DNA of 64,000 nt from Theobroma cacao (Eukaryota; Streptophyta; Magnoliopsida; Malvales; Malvaceae): the NCBI RefSeq assembly GCF_000208745.1, contig NC_030853.1, positions 19,100,501-19,164,500 on the forward strand, written 5' to 3'. Below the pieces are notes generated by a model. The model saw only the letters and a list, made by a program, of their open reading frames with translations, searched no databases and was not told the origin of the DNA. The position numbers were made by a program, and so were the translations under genes. Shown here piece after piece: positions 47,549 through 59,594 of this stretch; the first letter of the stretch is position 1, and each line of letters opens with the position of its first letter.

Positions 47549-50037
47549 TTAGAACGAAGGGACAATGCCATATCCAGTTTCTGTCATTAGTGTTGTGGAG
47601 AACATCTGGTCCACTTCAACTTCGACATCTGTTCTCTTTGCAAACCGACCCTTGATGCGAGGTCTCGTTTCTGCATATGCCTTCCTTGAAGCATACCTTA
47701 TTGTTTTTTCAAACTTTCTTGTCTTCTTCTTCTCTCTGTATCTCAAGACCCTGGCCTCCCTGTCCATTGGCGTAAGTTGGGTTGGCATCTGAATGGAAGG
47801 TCCAGAGAAGAGGTCAATTGTACCTTTGGGGGGCCTTCTGTGGGAGATTGAGATATCACTCATAGTTGATTCTGGCACAATCCCAACATCCACAGAGGAA
47901 AGGGAAACCTGATATGGTTCAAGTTAAGTTAGAAAAACATCATTTAACATACCGACTAGATAGGATATATTGTGTAAGCAATGCGCAATTCGCACATGAA
48001 GCTGAAGGAGAAAGCAATGCATGTCTGAAAAACAGAACCAATTATCATTCTAATATTTTCACAAATACTGGAAATACAACCATAAACTTGATATTAGCTT
48101 CTACAATCTATTTCTTAGTTCAAGGTCCAATTTTTATGTTTTTTCATAATGAAAATCAAAAGCAGTTTCGTAGAAGGATTATTACAGTTCTGAGTTAGAA
48201 AATTTCCTAGTCTAGGAGGACCTTAGTTTGAGAAGTGAACATGAGAAGATGAATTCTATATTTTAATGATCATATATGATCTCTAGAACTATATGGTGAA
48301 TGCCATATCGTTTAAAAGAAAAGTTACATATATAGTTATTTCCCTATAGTAGGTAACAAAACTTTTAGACTCAAAACAGACTTTCCTTCGTGCCTCCACA
48401 AGGGAAGGAAAAGGGCTTCCTTTAGAAGTAAAACTTGTTATTTGTTGATTGTTAGGAGCTTAAAACAGAACTTTTAAGTATTGAGTAAGCAATAAATGAT
48501 TGCAGATCATATGTTTTTAGTCAGTAAAACTTAATTTAGAACTAATTAAGCTAAACCGATGCAGTTTTCCTGTTAATATAAACCATTATTTTGTCAAGTA
48601 TATCTGACCTGGTACAAAAGGGAAAAGAAAAACAAAAGTGTGGAGATATTATTCCATTTGATTTTAGCCTTTATGGAAGAAAGGTAAAGTAAAGAAGAAA
48701 AGCAAACTAATAAAGTGCAGAAGAAAAAAAAAAAAGAAGATACCCCTTAGATTTTAATTTGTAGATTAAATGAAAAGTAGTTAGCATCCTCTACTTGAGC
48801 TAACATAAATAGTGTGAAGAACAATTCCTTAAGAACGTACACAGAGATGACATAGGGAAAAACTAGCTTTGCCAGGGTTACTCATGTTTCTTGTAGTCAA
48901 GTGAATAGCAATGGACAAAGACCTTCAACGCTTGCAGAACAAGCCAGAAACTCGGACATTAAAGCAATTACATATTTGTAAAGAATGTGGCATGATTGAA
49001 ACTAAGGTAATAACCTGAAAAAGGGCAAATTCCAATATTTCCAAAATTACTGCTTGTGAAAATTGCGTGTTTAAGCAGATAAAAACAGGCTATGGATGAA
49101 AATTTTTTGACGTTGGCTGAAGTAATTAAATACTGTGACCAGACTAGCACAGTACTACATGTATCGGAAACTTCAAACTGAAATCACTTCTATGTTCAAA
49201 ATACTAAATCACCTCCTAGCAAGTTGTTTGTAGCAAAGGAAGCCTTACACTGTGACTAACGGAACCATTGTAGCTGTATGCAGCTTTTGAGGACTCATAA
49301 TCCAGGCCAAATTGAAGAGTCTGCTGTTGATGTTGCTGCTGCAACAAGTGATCTTTGGCTTCTCCAGACTGAATTGGCACAACACTGTCACCCCCATAAC
49401 TCTTGTTTGGAACACTATAATGTTGCTGCTGCTGGTTGTACTGATCTGTGATGTGATTCTCAACACTTGAATTGTACTCCACAAGATCCAGATAGTCATC
49501 AACCTCCCCGCCGAACAAGTACCCGTTTCTCTGGTTTGTGCTATTCTTCCCAGGATTCAGCAGTAACCATGAAGCTGCCTCATCCTCATCCTCGGCAATT
49601 GTCTCATCTCCTTCCGGGTCCATAAAACCGTCTTCAGTTTCAGCTGCTGATGCCATTTTTCTTCCACGTAGCTCAGTGGCCGAGGGGCCATAAAGGCACC
49701 CTGAAATTGGAAGAATTGGAACACGTTGGTGGCGACGTGCAAGTGGATTCGCAGAGTGTATTTCAGCATCACATGTAGTGCATAAGGATGCAGCGTCTGC
49801 CTTGCACAAGAAGGCAGCAGGTGCACGCTCACATGCCTCACACACCCACACACGTTCATGGCGCGAGGCCACCCGGTTTGCAGCATGCACACGGGCATCA
49901 CATCCAGCACAGAGGTAGGCTGAGTCTGCTTGACAGTACACTGTGCAAGCTGCAGAGCGGCATGTGTCACATACACGTGCCCAGTTGTTGCCGCTGCCAC
50001 CACCACCACTAGCGTCACTAGTCTCCTCTTTCAACAT
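47549..50037 (-). CDS. COL2: CONSTANS-LIKE zinc-finger transcription factor, CO/COL2 group
   Basis: This is a nuclear B-box/CCT regulator of the photoperiod and light-signalling network. CO-group proteins bind promoters with NF-Y subunits and are targeted by COP1. Two exons join in phase 0: exon 1 is 49249-50037 (263 codons, donor AGT|GTAAGG) and exon 2 is 47549-47908 (119 codons plus stop, acceptor ATATCAG|GTTTCC), giving 382 residues. B-box 1 spans about residues 22-65 ([20 protein letters not shown]) and B-box 2 about 66-108 ([20 protein letters not shown]). An acidic and Gln-rich middle follows ([20 protein letters not shown]). The CCT domain is about residues 312-357 ([40 protein letters not shown]), and the tail GYGIVPSF carries a VP motif. 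Both B-boxes and the [17 protein letters not shown] block place it in group Ia. CO itself versus COL1/COL2 cannot be settled by eye; MLKEE plus the SVSHS..VPEST junction favours COL2. Confidence 0.93.
47909..49248 (-). other. Intron of the CONSTANS-LIKE gene
   Basis: A 1,340-bp AT-rich intron with GT-AG ends, phase 0, located just after the conserved SVSH block, where group I CO/COL genes have their only intron. Open frames inside it (for example at 47866-48198 and 48968-49150) are not genes. Confidence 0.85.
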
Positions 50038-50159
50038 CTCTCACACACAAAGCTCTCAAAACTCAACTAATTTCGAGTGTGAGCACAGTGAAGAGAAGCG
50101 AGGAAGGGAGGTCTAACTGTAGGGAGACCCAAGTGGGGAGGAGAGAATCCAGGGGCTGA

Positions 50160-50424
50160 CACGTGGCAACAAGTTAGTGGCCGCAAAAAGTTGTTGCGTT
50201 ATCTTGTGGTTAGCTTAGTTTTGGGGTGGCCCGGGAACCCACAGCTTCCGCTTTGGCTTTTGGAATAATTTAATGTGAAGGGAGCTGCTTCATCAAGTAG
50301 ATAAAAAGATTGTAGTTGCCAAATTAGGCGATGACACTTGGCAGTCAAGCATGGATTCTGGGTCCACTGTACATTGCTAAGATTCTGTATAACACGTGTC
50401 TTCCTGACATGTGAGCACCACGTG
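50160..50424 (-). promoter_or_regulatory. Three G-boxes upstream of the COL gene
   Basis: CACGTG occurs at 50160-50165, 50393-50398 and 50419-50424, that is 123 to 387 bp before the ATG. The first is GACACGTGGC, a good bZIP/ABRE context. G-boxes are bound by bZIP and bHLH factors such as HY5 and PIFs, which fits a light-regulated COL gene. Binding is inferred. Confidence 0.6.
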
Positions 50425-51007
50425 GTCTGATGTCAGGTTTTTGGCTTCCTGAGGTGCTGCATGGAACAGTTTGTGCTATGTACGTGATCAGTAACCACGT
50501 TTGCTTTTCAACGGAAGAACACTACTCAAGTCTGCTATTCTCAACAATCTTGCTCTTGGTTATTTGTTTGGATAATCATCCTCTCCAATGTTGCTATTGA
50601 TGAATCTCTGCTGCTCGGCTTCGACGGATGTGCTTCTGGTTCATTTTGTTTGATCAAAATCTGTCATGACAGGTTGAACTTAGCGTGGAACAAGTTTGAT
50701 TTCATCTGGTAAGCGAGAAAGAAGTCCTAAAATGGAGTTCCAAGTGTTCAACCTGTACATTTAATCATCATATTTGGGATGGTTTCTTTCAACTCCTTAA
50801 TTTGCTAAGATTTTCTGAATATTAAATGCTGCAATCTAAAACTAACTAATTATATTTGGGATGATACAGACATATAACTGCATCAGCAGTGTTAGCCTGA
50901 TGATCATTAATGACTGGTTGCTATCATTTAACCATATGAACGAAGCTCGTCCACATGCATGCATTCAGAGGTTACTCAAAGAAAGGGAGTAGAGAAATGA
51001 AGCACCA

Positions 51008-51045
<38 letters not shown>

Positions 51046-51349
51046 CTTGTCAAGCAAAAAGAAAACAAAAGTGAGTGATTAAAAAGATATTGTTAACACA
51101 ATCACCCGTATCTTAGTGATTTAATTAAGCTTTTTTATGCATAATACTTATAAAAAATGTACACAACAGTGACAGCTAACACAATCCAAAGAGTAAAATT
51201 AGATGGTTCTCATGAGTGGTTTTAATTAAGCTTTCAAACATGCTTAATCATTCAATTAATGATTACAAATCAATGGCTTTGTTCACACTAACTTTGCTCT
51301 AATTGCAAGCATTGAAGTGGGCCAGCCACAAGACAACATGTCATGCTGA
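50425..51349. other. Upstream intergenic region of the COL gene
   Basis: No gene is seen. It includes the (CT)15 run described separately. Confidence 0.5.
51011..51040. repeat. (CT)15 microsatellite
   Basis: A perfect 30-bp CT dinucleotide run about 970 bp upstream of the COL ATG, likely length-polymorphic. Confidence 0.95.
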
Positions 51350-51691
51350 TTTGTATCACTTCAATCTGGGCTCTCGTCAGAACAGTCAGACCAGCGCTTA
51401 CCTGGACATAATGAGCAGCTTTCACCTGATGACAAAGATGCTGACTCGGAAAACCCTAGAGAAATTCATGCAACCAATGGACAACAGCCATGTGGGAGGC
51501 TACCAGATGAGGATGCAGCTACACCACAAATTCGGGACACAAACACTGCTGAACTGATCCCCTCAAATGGCCTCTTGGGTAAAACCAAAAGGTTCATACA
51601 ACTCGCTCTCAAGTCTGCGGCTGTGTCCTTAGCCCCCAACCATCAGTGCTTAAAAGTTCAAATTGCATACAGCTTTTTTGCCTGGTCTTAA
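51350..51691 (+). pseudogene. Orphan exon-like open frame, unidentified
   Basis: I do not recognise the product. A 113-codon frame without ATG runs to TAA at 51689-51691. It is hydrophilic and protein-like: PGHNEQLSPDDKDADSENP, then DEDAATPQIRDTNTAELIP, then GKTKRFIQLALKSAAVSLAP. Base composition is much richer in G+C than the flanks. Just upstream, CTAAC and GCTCTAATTGCAAG resemble a branch point and 3' splice site (about 51289-51309), but a TGA at 51347 lies between. It looks like the last exon of a lost or captured gene. The 84-residue frame at 51303-51557 in another register is probably a shadow. Confidence 0.35.
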
Positions 51692-51705
51692 TCACTTTGA
51701 TCATG

Positions 51706-51729
51706 ATATATATATATATATATATATAT
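51706..51729. repeat. (AT)n microsatellite
   Basis: An uninterrupted AT dinucleotide run of about 24 bp. Confidence 0.95.
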
Positions 51730-53275
51730 TCAACAAAATAAAAATATGTGGTCCTAATTAATAGTCCCTACCACCCCTTTTTACCCCCTAAATCACTCCT
51801 TTCTGTAGTACGTAATCAACAAAATTTTTGCATAGTATAGTTCTTTACGTTGCATGTCCAGATACTTCTTTTCAAGGGATGATTTTGTCATATATAGGAG
51901 ATTAACCTGGAGTGGCCTTCAATCTTAACTTACCACTTTTGCAAACAAAATTATTATAGAAAATAATGCAAGATTTAGTTGTTTACTCTTCCAAAGAGAA
52001 TCAAGATTCAAGATTCAACTTTTTATTTTATTTTATTTAAATATACGTGTAGAGAAAAGATTAAAAACAAAATAAAATTAATTACCAAGGTAACACAATA
52101 TATATACATATATTGATATTTAACAATATTATATATATACATTTATATATTATTATACTCTCAAATCGAGATATATTGACGATAATTTAAACCTTGCAAG
52201 TCATGATTTGGTACTCACTATTGCTTAATATTTCAATCTTAACAAATAAATTAAAATTCTCACAATACCATATAGGATTATTACTACATATATATGTATA
52301 ACATTGAAAAATATTTGTAATATTACATGAACGAAAAGTAACCACGAAGTCAAGGATTTCTCTAAAGCTAACTGTTTTTCAGAAGCAATTCTGGGTATCC
52401 AAAAAAAATGGGAAAAAATTTTCTGCCAACCAATTTGGATAAGGTCTAAGCTTATCAAACAAAATTGTCCCAGGGAATGGAAATCTCTCTAGCATGTGAC
52501 TTTTATCTTTGTCAGGTTGCTGGAGGACGAGGACTAGAAGATATCCCCAACCAACTTGAAGGTGATAGAAGTTCATAACGTTTTAATGTTATAATATTGT
52601 ACCCAATTTTATTTTTTTTTTGGGTTCAGTATTTGGTAGGGATAAGCTTTGAAAAATCTGTCAGCCAGACTTAGACAAGGAATTTTTTGTCGATTTCTCT
52701 GGAAATGTGAAGGAAACTTTTTAGACGGTCGCTTCAAGCATAGTGCCGTGCGAGATTGGTAGTAAATGGCTTCAAGACATTTAACTCGAAACTACAACGA
52801 TCTTTCATTACTCTATAATCACGTAATGATGAGTGGGTTTTGGTTGTAATGTATGAATTTGATGATGGGAAGCTGTTATTTTATCCGACTGTCAGCACAA
52901 CTATTTACAATCAGCATCCAAGAATAGATAACAAAAATGAGCATTTATTTTGATGGGCAATGGGACTCATACGATATTTTCACTTTGGTAATACTGTTGT
53001 GATGCAAAAGGATAATAAATAAAACAATGTCTTCTACTCATTAATGGTTAAGTAATTTGCATTTTGATTTTATATTCTTGTGTTACAAGGCAAAGTGCTA
53101 AGATTTGAATTTGGATGCTAGCAGCATGTCAACTTAACCAATAAATAATACCCCTGGTAAATAGACAGTACAAATCAAATCAACATAATCACAAAATAGT
53201 AAATCGAAGCTATTGATCAACCAAAAGAAAAATAAATTGAGAGATAATGCAAGTATTAACAAAACATAAAAAAAT
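51730..53275. other. Intergenic, AT-rich
   Basis: No supported gene; short AT dinucleotide patches near 52100-52150. Confidence 0.5.
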
Positions 53276-53860
53276 AAGATAAAATACTCTAACTTTTTTA
53301 AGTTTTCACCATAATTCTATACAGATCCATTAGTATTGAAAATAGACAATACGTCCAAAAAAATATTTTTTGCTAAACACATATATCCAGTTGTTAGTCA
53401 AGTGTTAATGTTTTTATTAGTTTGATAACGTGACAATATTTTTAAGATAATTTTACACTTTATTAATTTTAAATATTATCACTATATAAATTATATTTTT
53501 TTATATTTAAAATTTTTTCTCTTTTATTCAAAAAAATTTTCTCTCTACTAACCAACCATCCTATAGCCGGATCTAGCCGGGAAGCGCAAATCCAGCCAAA
53601 GGATCGACGCTTTCTCGGGGAGTCGACAGATCTGGTATTCCACAGCTAGATCCCACCACGAGGTGGTCGACCGATGTAAGGGAGCACCGTTGGCCAGTAT
53701 GAGAAAGGAAAAGAGTTGAAAAGGAAGAAAGGCATTTTAAATATTTCATATTTAAGCATTAACGTCGTTTACACGTTTGGGACGAAGTGTCCATTTTAAA
53801 AACTAATAGACTTATGTGAAATTATTATCAAAATTTAAGGGGGTGAGGGTATTTTACTTT
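53276..53860. mobile_element. MITE with GC-rich core, copy 2
   Basis: The ends AAGATAAAATACTCTAAC and GGTATTTTACTT are inverted, and AGATCCATTAGTATTGAAAA pairs with the complement of the ACTAATAGACTTATG region. The centre (about 53560-53700) is GC-rich, with GGATCGACGC and CCACGAGGTGGTCGACC. Ends and overall plan match the element at 9264-9857, so both belong to one family. Confidence 0.6.
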
Positions 53861-56633
53861 AAAAATATCAAATATATATATATGAAAAACCTTCCAACAT
53901 GGAGAGAAAAAAAATCACTTGGCAAACTGGATAAAAATCCATTATACAAGAAATAAACAAACTTACAAAATTGAATATCATAAATTTTTTTGCCAAAAAC
54001 TTAAGATTCACAATAATTAAAATAATACGATAAATTTATCTTGTTAAAAATCTCCAAATTTACTCTCAAAACCACCCAATTATTGAATAAGCTTATCTCT
54101 CATTTACACTTTCTATGGAGTAAGAAAATCCTCTTTTTTTCATCACCTAGCCATACAGACTTTTAGGCCCTCAAAGCCTTGCAAATTTTGGCTTATATAA
54201 AGTTGGGAAGAAAAAAAAGAAATCCCTTTTTTTAATCAAATGACTTTAAAGGCTAATTAGTTATAGACCTTCGCTACACTGCACGAATTATTAATTAACA
54301 TATAGTTTGAAAATTATTTTGTTTGTAGATTATTTTAAATAGTTAAATAATTTGATAATATATTTTAGTATGAAAGGAACAAATTGGTCATCTGCAGATA
54401 AAGTTATTTGATTATGAAGTAGCTATGAAATTGGTTAAGTAGGAGTTTACTACAATAATATCACATATGCTATCACTACATATCATGCTGTCAATTAATA
54501 TTTTATGTAGTTATAAAGATAATTCATTACAAAATGTACAAAAAGTTATTTTATGTTCAGTGATGAACAACTAAACACTCATCTAACCAAAAAACAGGAC
54601 GAACTTTGATATGTACAAACTATTTATGCGGAACTGTAGAGAAAGACATGAATTAGCCTCGAATCATGTTAGAACTTCTGAAAAATTGCAAAATTGGTTG
54701 GTGCTACACAAATGATGAGGCCGTAGATTACCTTGTTCAAAAAACTTTTACATGTGACACAATGAAAAAAGCACTTGTTTAGACTTTGCAAAGGAACATA
54801 ATCTTCTTTAATTGCTGAGAAAACAGCAAAAGGCGATAGGAAGTTTAAATTTCATTGTTGAAACGCATGTCTTATAAGATCATTTCTTTTTTGCCATTGT
54901 GCATCGCCCATGAAACAATTAAAACAACTGATAATTCAAGTTAAAGAGTTATTTCTTCACCAAATTAAATAGTCAAATTTATTCCTACCCAGGATGTCTT
55001 GAAGAGTGTTTTAATTCTCATCTATTGATTTCAATTTTGTAGGTAACATCTTTACTTTTTGTGCTGTTCCTATCACTTATGTAAGTTATTTTAAACTTCT
55101 ATAAGGATGAAATAAAGATCATAGGAGAAAAGCTTAATAGGAAAGGCTTATTTACCAATAAATAGTTAAATGTAACCAATGCATATAAACTGTTCCAGGT
55201 TCTTAAATATTGATAACTCTATTTCAAACTATCAAATTGCAACTCATTTTTCTATTCCATCATCATCTTTGATAATATCTGAAATCAGCCATCAACAAGT
55301 AAATTTATTTGTTGCCACTAAACAAAACAACAACAACCACAAATGATGATGAGTATCACACCTTTGATTGGCCACATCTTAACAATCTTGTCCATGCCAC
55401 AACTTGCAATGCAATAAATATTTGAAGGATGAAAATCTTGCAATAGCCATCATAACCATCCGTTTTTGTTGGTAGAAAATATGGAAAGAGAAAAGTTGCA
55501 ATTCTGCGCATAAAAACACAACAATCATTAACTCAATGTTGTCTGCACCTACCGCACTCAAAAATAAATAAACTTATCAACTTAAATATAGAAAGCATAT
55601 TACAAAATGATAGAAAACATAATAGAATCAAAGAAAATATGAAAATATTGTTTAAACAAAACTATACTCATAGTTGCATTCTTTTTAACAAATTAAAAAG
55701 TAAAAGAGGGAAGGAAAAGAGAGGGAGTTACCACGACCATTAAAGGTAATGCATTTCATAACCCATGCACCAAATACTTTTCTATCACCTCTAGAAAATC
55801 TCTTTGCAATAGATCTTCTACCAGAAACTCATTTTTTTTCACATTAATTAGCAAAAAATCTAAAATAAACAAAAAGAAAAAAAGACAGAAAATGACAAAG
55901 AGAGAAGACGTCTTACCAATAATTACGGCATTCATCTTCCTTTCTCATTGTTCTGCTTAGAGCCAATTAAAGACCCAAAGAGAAATAGGGAAGCGATTTT
56001 GAAAAGTGCAGTATTTCATTTTCTACATTCAGATGAAAAGGCAAGAAATTTCCATATTTCTACAGTAAACGACAATTTAAAAAATTAAGATAGTGAAAAT
56101 CAACAAAAAGAGGATCTATTAAATAAACACCTAAGTAGTCAACTTCCAAAACCCTAGCAATATGTTGAAGAACAAAATTACAGAATCCATTAATGAGAGG
56201 TTAAGGGAGATTAGGAAGAAAGTAGAAGAAAAGAACATTCAAGAAGTCTCTAGTGAATAGTTAAAAAGAGGGGAAAATGAAAAAAAAAATCAAGAAGAAA
56301 GGAGAAGAAGAGAACGAAAGCTTCTAAAGAAAGAAGAAGAGTAACACCTTAAAACACCCCCTCGTGTTTTAAAGAAAAAATTGAAAACACCCCTACCTTT
56401 TGTCCAAATTATCAAACTATATCGAGATCATATCTAAAAGCCCGAAATACCCTCTAAACATGTTAAAATACCAAGGACAAATATCAAGTATAGGGGGGAT
56501 ATGTAGGTAGGATTCATTATACTTTAGATAACAAACTAAATGGGAATAGACCCCATTATGGGTCACTAAGTCCTCATAAAAATAACAATTTGCCCCTCTA
56601 ACCCCATTAAGAGGAGATTAATTACTCCACTCC
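53861..56633. other. Intergenic, gene-poor
   Basis: AT-rich, with purine-rich tracts near 56170-56340. It may include LTR or 3' sequence of the copia element to its right, but I could not define ends. Confidence 0.45.
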
Positions 56634-58610
56634 TCACTTGGAGTCTATCTTGGCCTGCTTAATGTAGAGCTCGGAGCCTATCTGGACTTGCTTGGTGTAG
56701 AGCTCAAGCTTTTCCCTAGGAATCATCTTGGTTAACATATCAATAGTATTATTATCTATGTGAATCTTATTCAAATATATCATGTGATTCTCAAACACTA
56801 ATTGCAAATGCATCATGTGATCCTCAATCACTAACTGCAACCAATGCTACCTCACATCTATATGCTTCATCCTAGCACAGTATATGGCATTCTTACTCAA
56901 ACCCAAAGCACTTTGGTTGTCACAAAACACCACATAATACTACGTTTTACTTAACCCTAATTTAAGAAGGAAATGTTTCATCCAAAACATCGTTTTATCT
57001 ACTTCAATCACTACAATATATTCAACTTCTATGGTCAACAAGGCAACACACTTTTGCAATATAAACTATCACAACTTCCCTTGCAAAAGTGAACAAATAC
57101 CTTGAAGTAGATTTTCTACCATCAAGATCACTTACCATTTTTGTATCAAAGACCCATTTTAGAACTAGATCTAGAGTCTCAAAACTCAAGAACATATTTG
57201 AAGTACCTCTCAAGCATTTAAAGATCCAGTTAACAGAATTTTAGTGAACTTTTCCTAGATTAGAAAGAAATCTACTCATTATATCAATTGCATGAGCAAT
57301 TGTAAGTCATGTACAAACCATAAGATACACCAATGAATCAACAATAAAAGAGTAAGGAATAGTTGACATCTTAAACTTTTCTTCTTTAGTCACTAAAAAA
57401 GAACTCTTATCGAGTTTAAAATGATTTACAAGAGGTGTGCTAACTGACTCATGTTGCATTTTGAATCTCTTAAGCATCTGCAAATCATAGCAGCATCTTG
57501 GCTCATAATCAATTTATTGTCAACATATAACAAGAGAATAGTAAAGTTGCTATCATAAAATTTTCTAACATACACAATAATTTTGCTGTTGTTCTATTAT
57601 AGAAATGACTCACCATAAAATTAAACTTCTTATACCACTACCTTAAAGCTTGTTTCAAGTCATACAAGTTCTTCTTTAATTTGCAAACCATGTATTCTTT
57701 CTCTTTTACTTTAAAACCCCTCTAATTGATTCATATAAATCTCATATTACAAGTCATCATGCAAAAATACAATTTTTACATCAATTTGATCAATCTCAAG
57801 GTTCAAACTAGTTACTAATCTCTGTACAACTCGAATGGAACCTATATTCACTACTGAAGAAAAGATTTCATCAAAGTCAATGCCCTTTTTTTGGCTCAAG
57901 CCTTACACCACCAAATAAGCTTTGTACCTCACTAGCTTTTCATCATCATTTTTTAACTTGAACGCTCATTTGTTTTTCAATGGTCTCTTACCTTTTAGAA
58001 GCTCGATCAACACATTGGTGCCATTTTTTTTTTCAAGAATCCATTTCTTGTTGCATTGCTTCCAACCGACAATTCTTTTCTTTAATGAGACTGTAATTCT
58101 TGAAAGCTCTATAACTCCCCCTCATTAGTAACTAAAATATAATTAAAACTAGGATACCTAGTGGATAATTGATGCTCTTTGGTAGACTTTGTGTTCTCTT
58201 GCAAACAAGGTTGCCCCCTTGACTCAACACCCATTACATTTGGTTGTGCAATGTCATTATTAGCATTTGACTCACCACTAACTATGACTAGCTTATTTGT
58301 ACTCCCAAGTTCTATTTCTTATGCATTTCCACCATTTGAGACTCTCCCAAGTGAAATCATTGTTAGGTATCTAGTCATCAAGCTCACAACAACCTGTGTA
58401 GACTTCACATTCTTATCAAAGTTTGCTATGGTATAACATATTTGCTACTAACCACCTTTTTCTTTTCATAACCTCTAATCAAATCCTTTATCATCATAAC
58501 CAACAAACACACATAGAGTGATTTCACTATCAAGCTTCAAGCTAGACTCTTTAGGTACATGCATGAATGCTTTAAACCCAAAGACCTTCAAGTATGAGTA
58601 TGAAATATTT
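56634..58610 (-). mobile_element. Ty1/copia relic C: integrase end, reverse transcriptase, RNase H
   Basis: Minus-strand text, with several stops, follows pol order. The integrase tail is at about 58440-58605 (LKVFGFKAFMHVPKE, ITLCVFVGYDDKGFD). Reverse transcriptase covers about 57500-58060 (WAFKLKNDDEKLVRYKAYLV, KKGIDFDEIFSSVV, LLLYVDN in place of the catalytic YVDD). RNase H covers about 57213-56634 (RGTSNM, DLDGRKSTSRYLFTF, KIHIDNNTIDMLTKMIPREK). Gag and protease are missing and the 5' side ends abruptly near 58610. No LTR was firmly identified. Confidence 0.8.
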
Positions 58611-59419
58611 TCTCATGAAATATTTTATTTTTACCAAATTATACTTATTTTATTTTTATATTACATAATTTCAATGTGATATTTTTATCATTTCATAAAC
58701 AAAAAATCTAAAAAAAATAATTAATAAAATTATAATATATAAAAAATTATTAATTATATATATCGAATGTGGGACGGGGTGGTAGCTATGTTCCCTATCT
58801 CAACGGAGAATTTAATTTTCCTCCATCCTCGGCCATGTCTTTTAATTTTAATATCTAAACTCGCCCCTTGTTAAGGTGGAGAATCGAATTTCGAGTTTAG
58901 GTAAAATAAACATATCTAATCTTGACACACGTGCTTGGAATTTTAAAAATTAAAACAAATTTTATCAACTAAATTATGCAATTATTCCCTATACTCTATA
59001 AAAAAAATATGAATTTAGTCCCTATATAATAATTTGTGTAAATTGAGTCTCTATACTTTTCTAATTTATTAATTTCAATCTAAACACTAACCGCGTTAAA
59101 TTTTTCACCATTAAGTATGCTGAGGTGGTGTTTTGACCAAGTTGACATTATAGACATCTCATTTTGTCCTGCATGTTTTGTCAATTAAATTTTTCGTATT
59201 TTTTCGCACGAACAAAGAATGTGACAATGTCCTTGCATTCAAATGTGCTTTTGCATTTGACAGAAAGGATGAAGTTAACAACGATAGAGCAGTTTGATGG
59301 AAACAATATTACTACAACCATGGAGGTTGTCGTTAATCTTCCCACGAGTAGTGTTGAAATGGTGGAGATTGAGAATGATGATCCTCGGCAGCCATAAAAT
59401 TATTTATTGTATCATTTTA
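58611..59419. other. AT-rich relic sequence before the LINE
   Basis: It contains phrases such as TTTAGTCCCTATATAATAA and GAGTCTCTATACTTTT (59000-59065), as in MITE/MuLE arms. A 77-residue plus frame at 59164-59397 ending EIENDDPRQP lies 22 bp before the LINE endonuclease and could be the tail of its first ORF. Confidence 0.4.
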
Positions 59420-59594
59420 ATGGATATAAATATTTTGGTTGTGGAATTGTCAAGGTGCAAAAGATAGGCATTTTGTCCGGGTGTTAAAGGATTTTGTAAA
59501 GCAACATAAATTGTTAATTATTGTATTAGTAGAACCTAGAATAAGTGGGGTAGAGATAGATTCAGTTATTCGTACCCTTAATTTCGATAGGTCT
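59420..59594 (+). mobile_element. L1-type LINE: start of ORF2 endonuclease
   Basis: The translation WNCQGAKDRHFVRVLKDFV, then VEPRISGVEID and TLNFDR, is the N-terminus of the apurinic-type endonuclease of plant L1 LINEs; the Glu of EPRISG is a catalytic-site residue in this family. The start region has a one-base shift near 59437. The frame is cut at 59594 by an LTR insertion and resumes at 62339. Confidence 0.8.
59590..59594. repeat. Target-site duplication GGTCT, left copy
   Basis: GGTCT at 59590-59594 and again at 62339-62343 exactly flank the TG...CA element between them. Confidence 0.9.

Noticed and set aside
47866..48198. 110-residue plus-strand frame
   Set aside because: It lies inside the COL intron and overlaps exon 2 in antisense; no domain.
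49557..50018. 153-residue minus-strand frame over the B-box exon
   Set aside because: Alternative register of the COL exon 1; the B-box frame is the real one.
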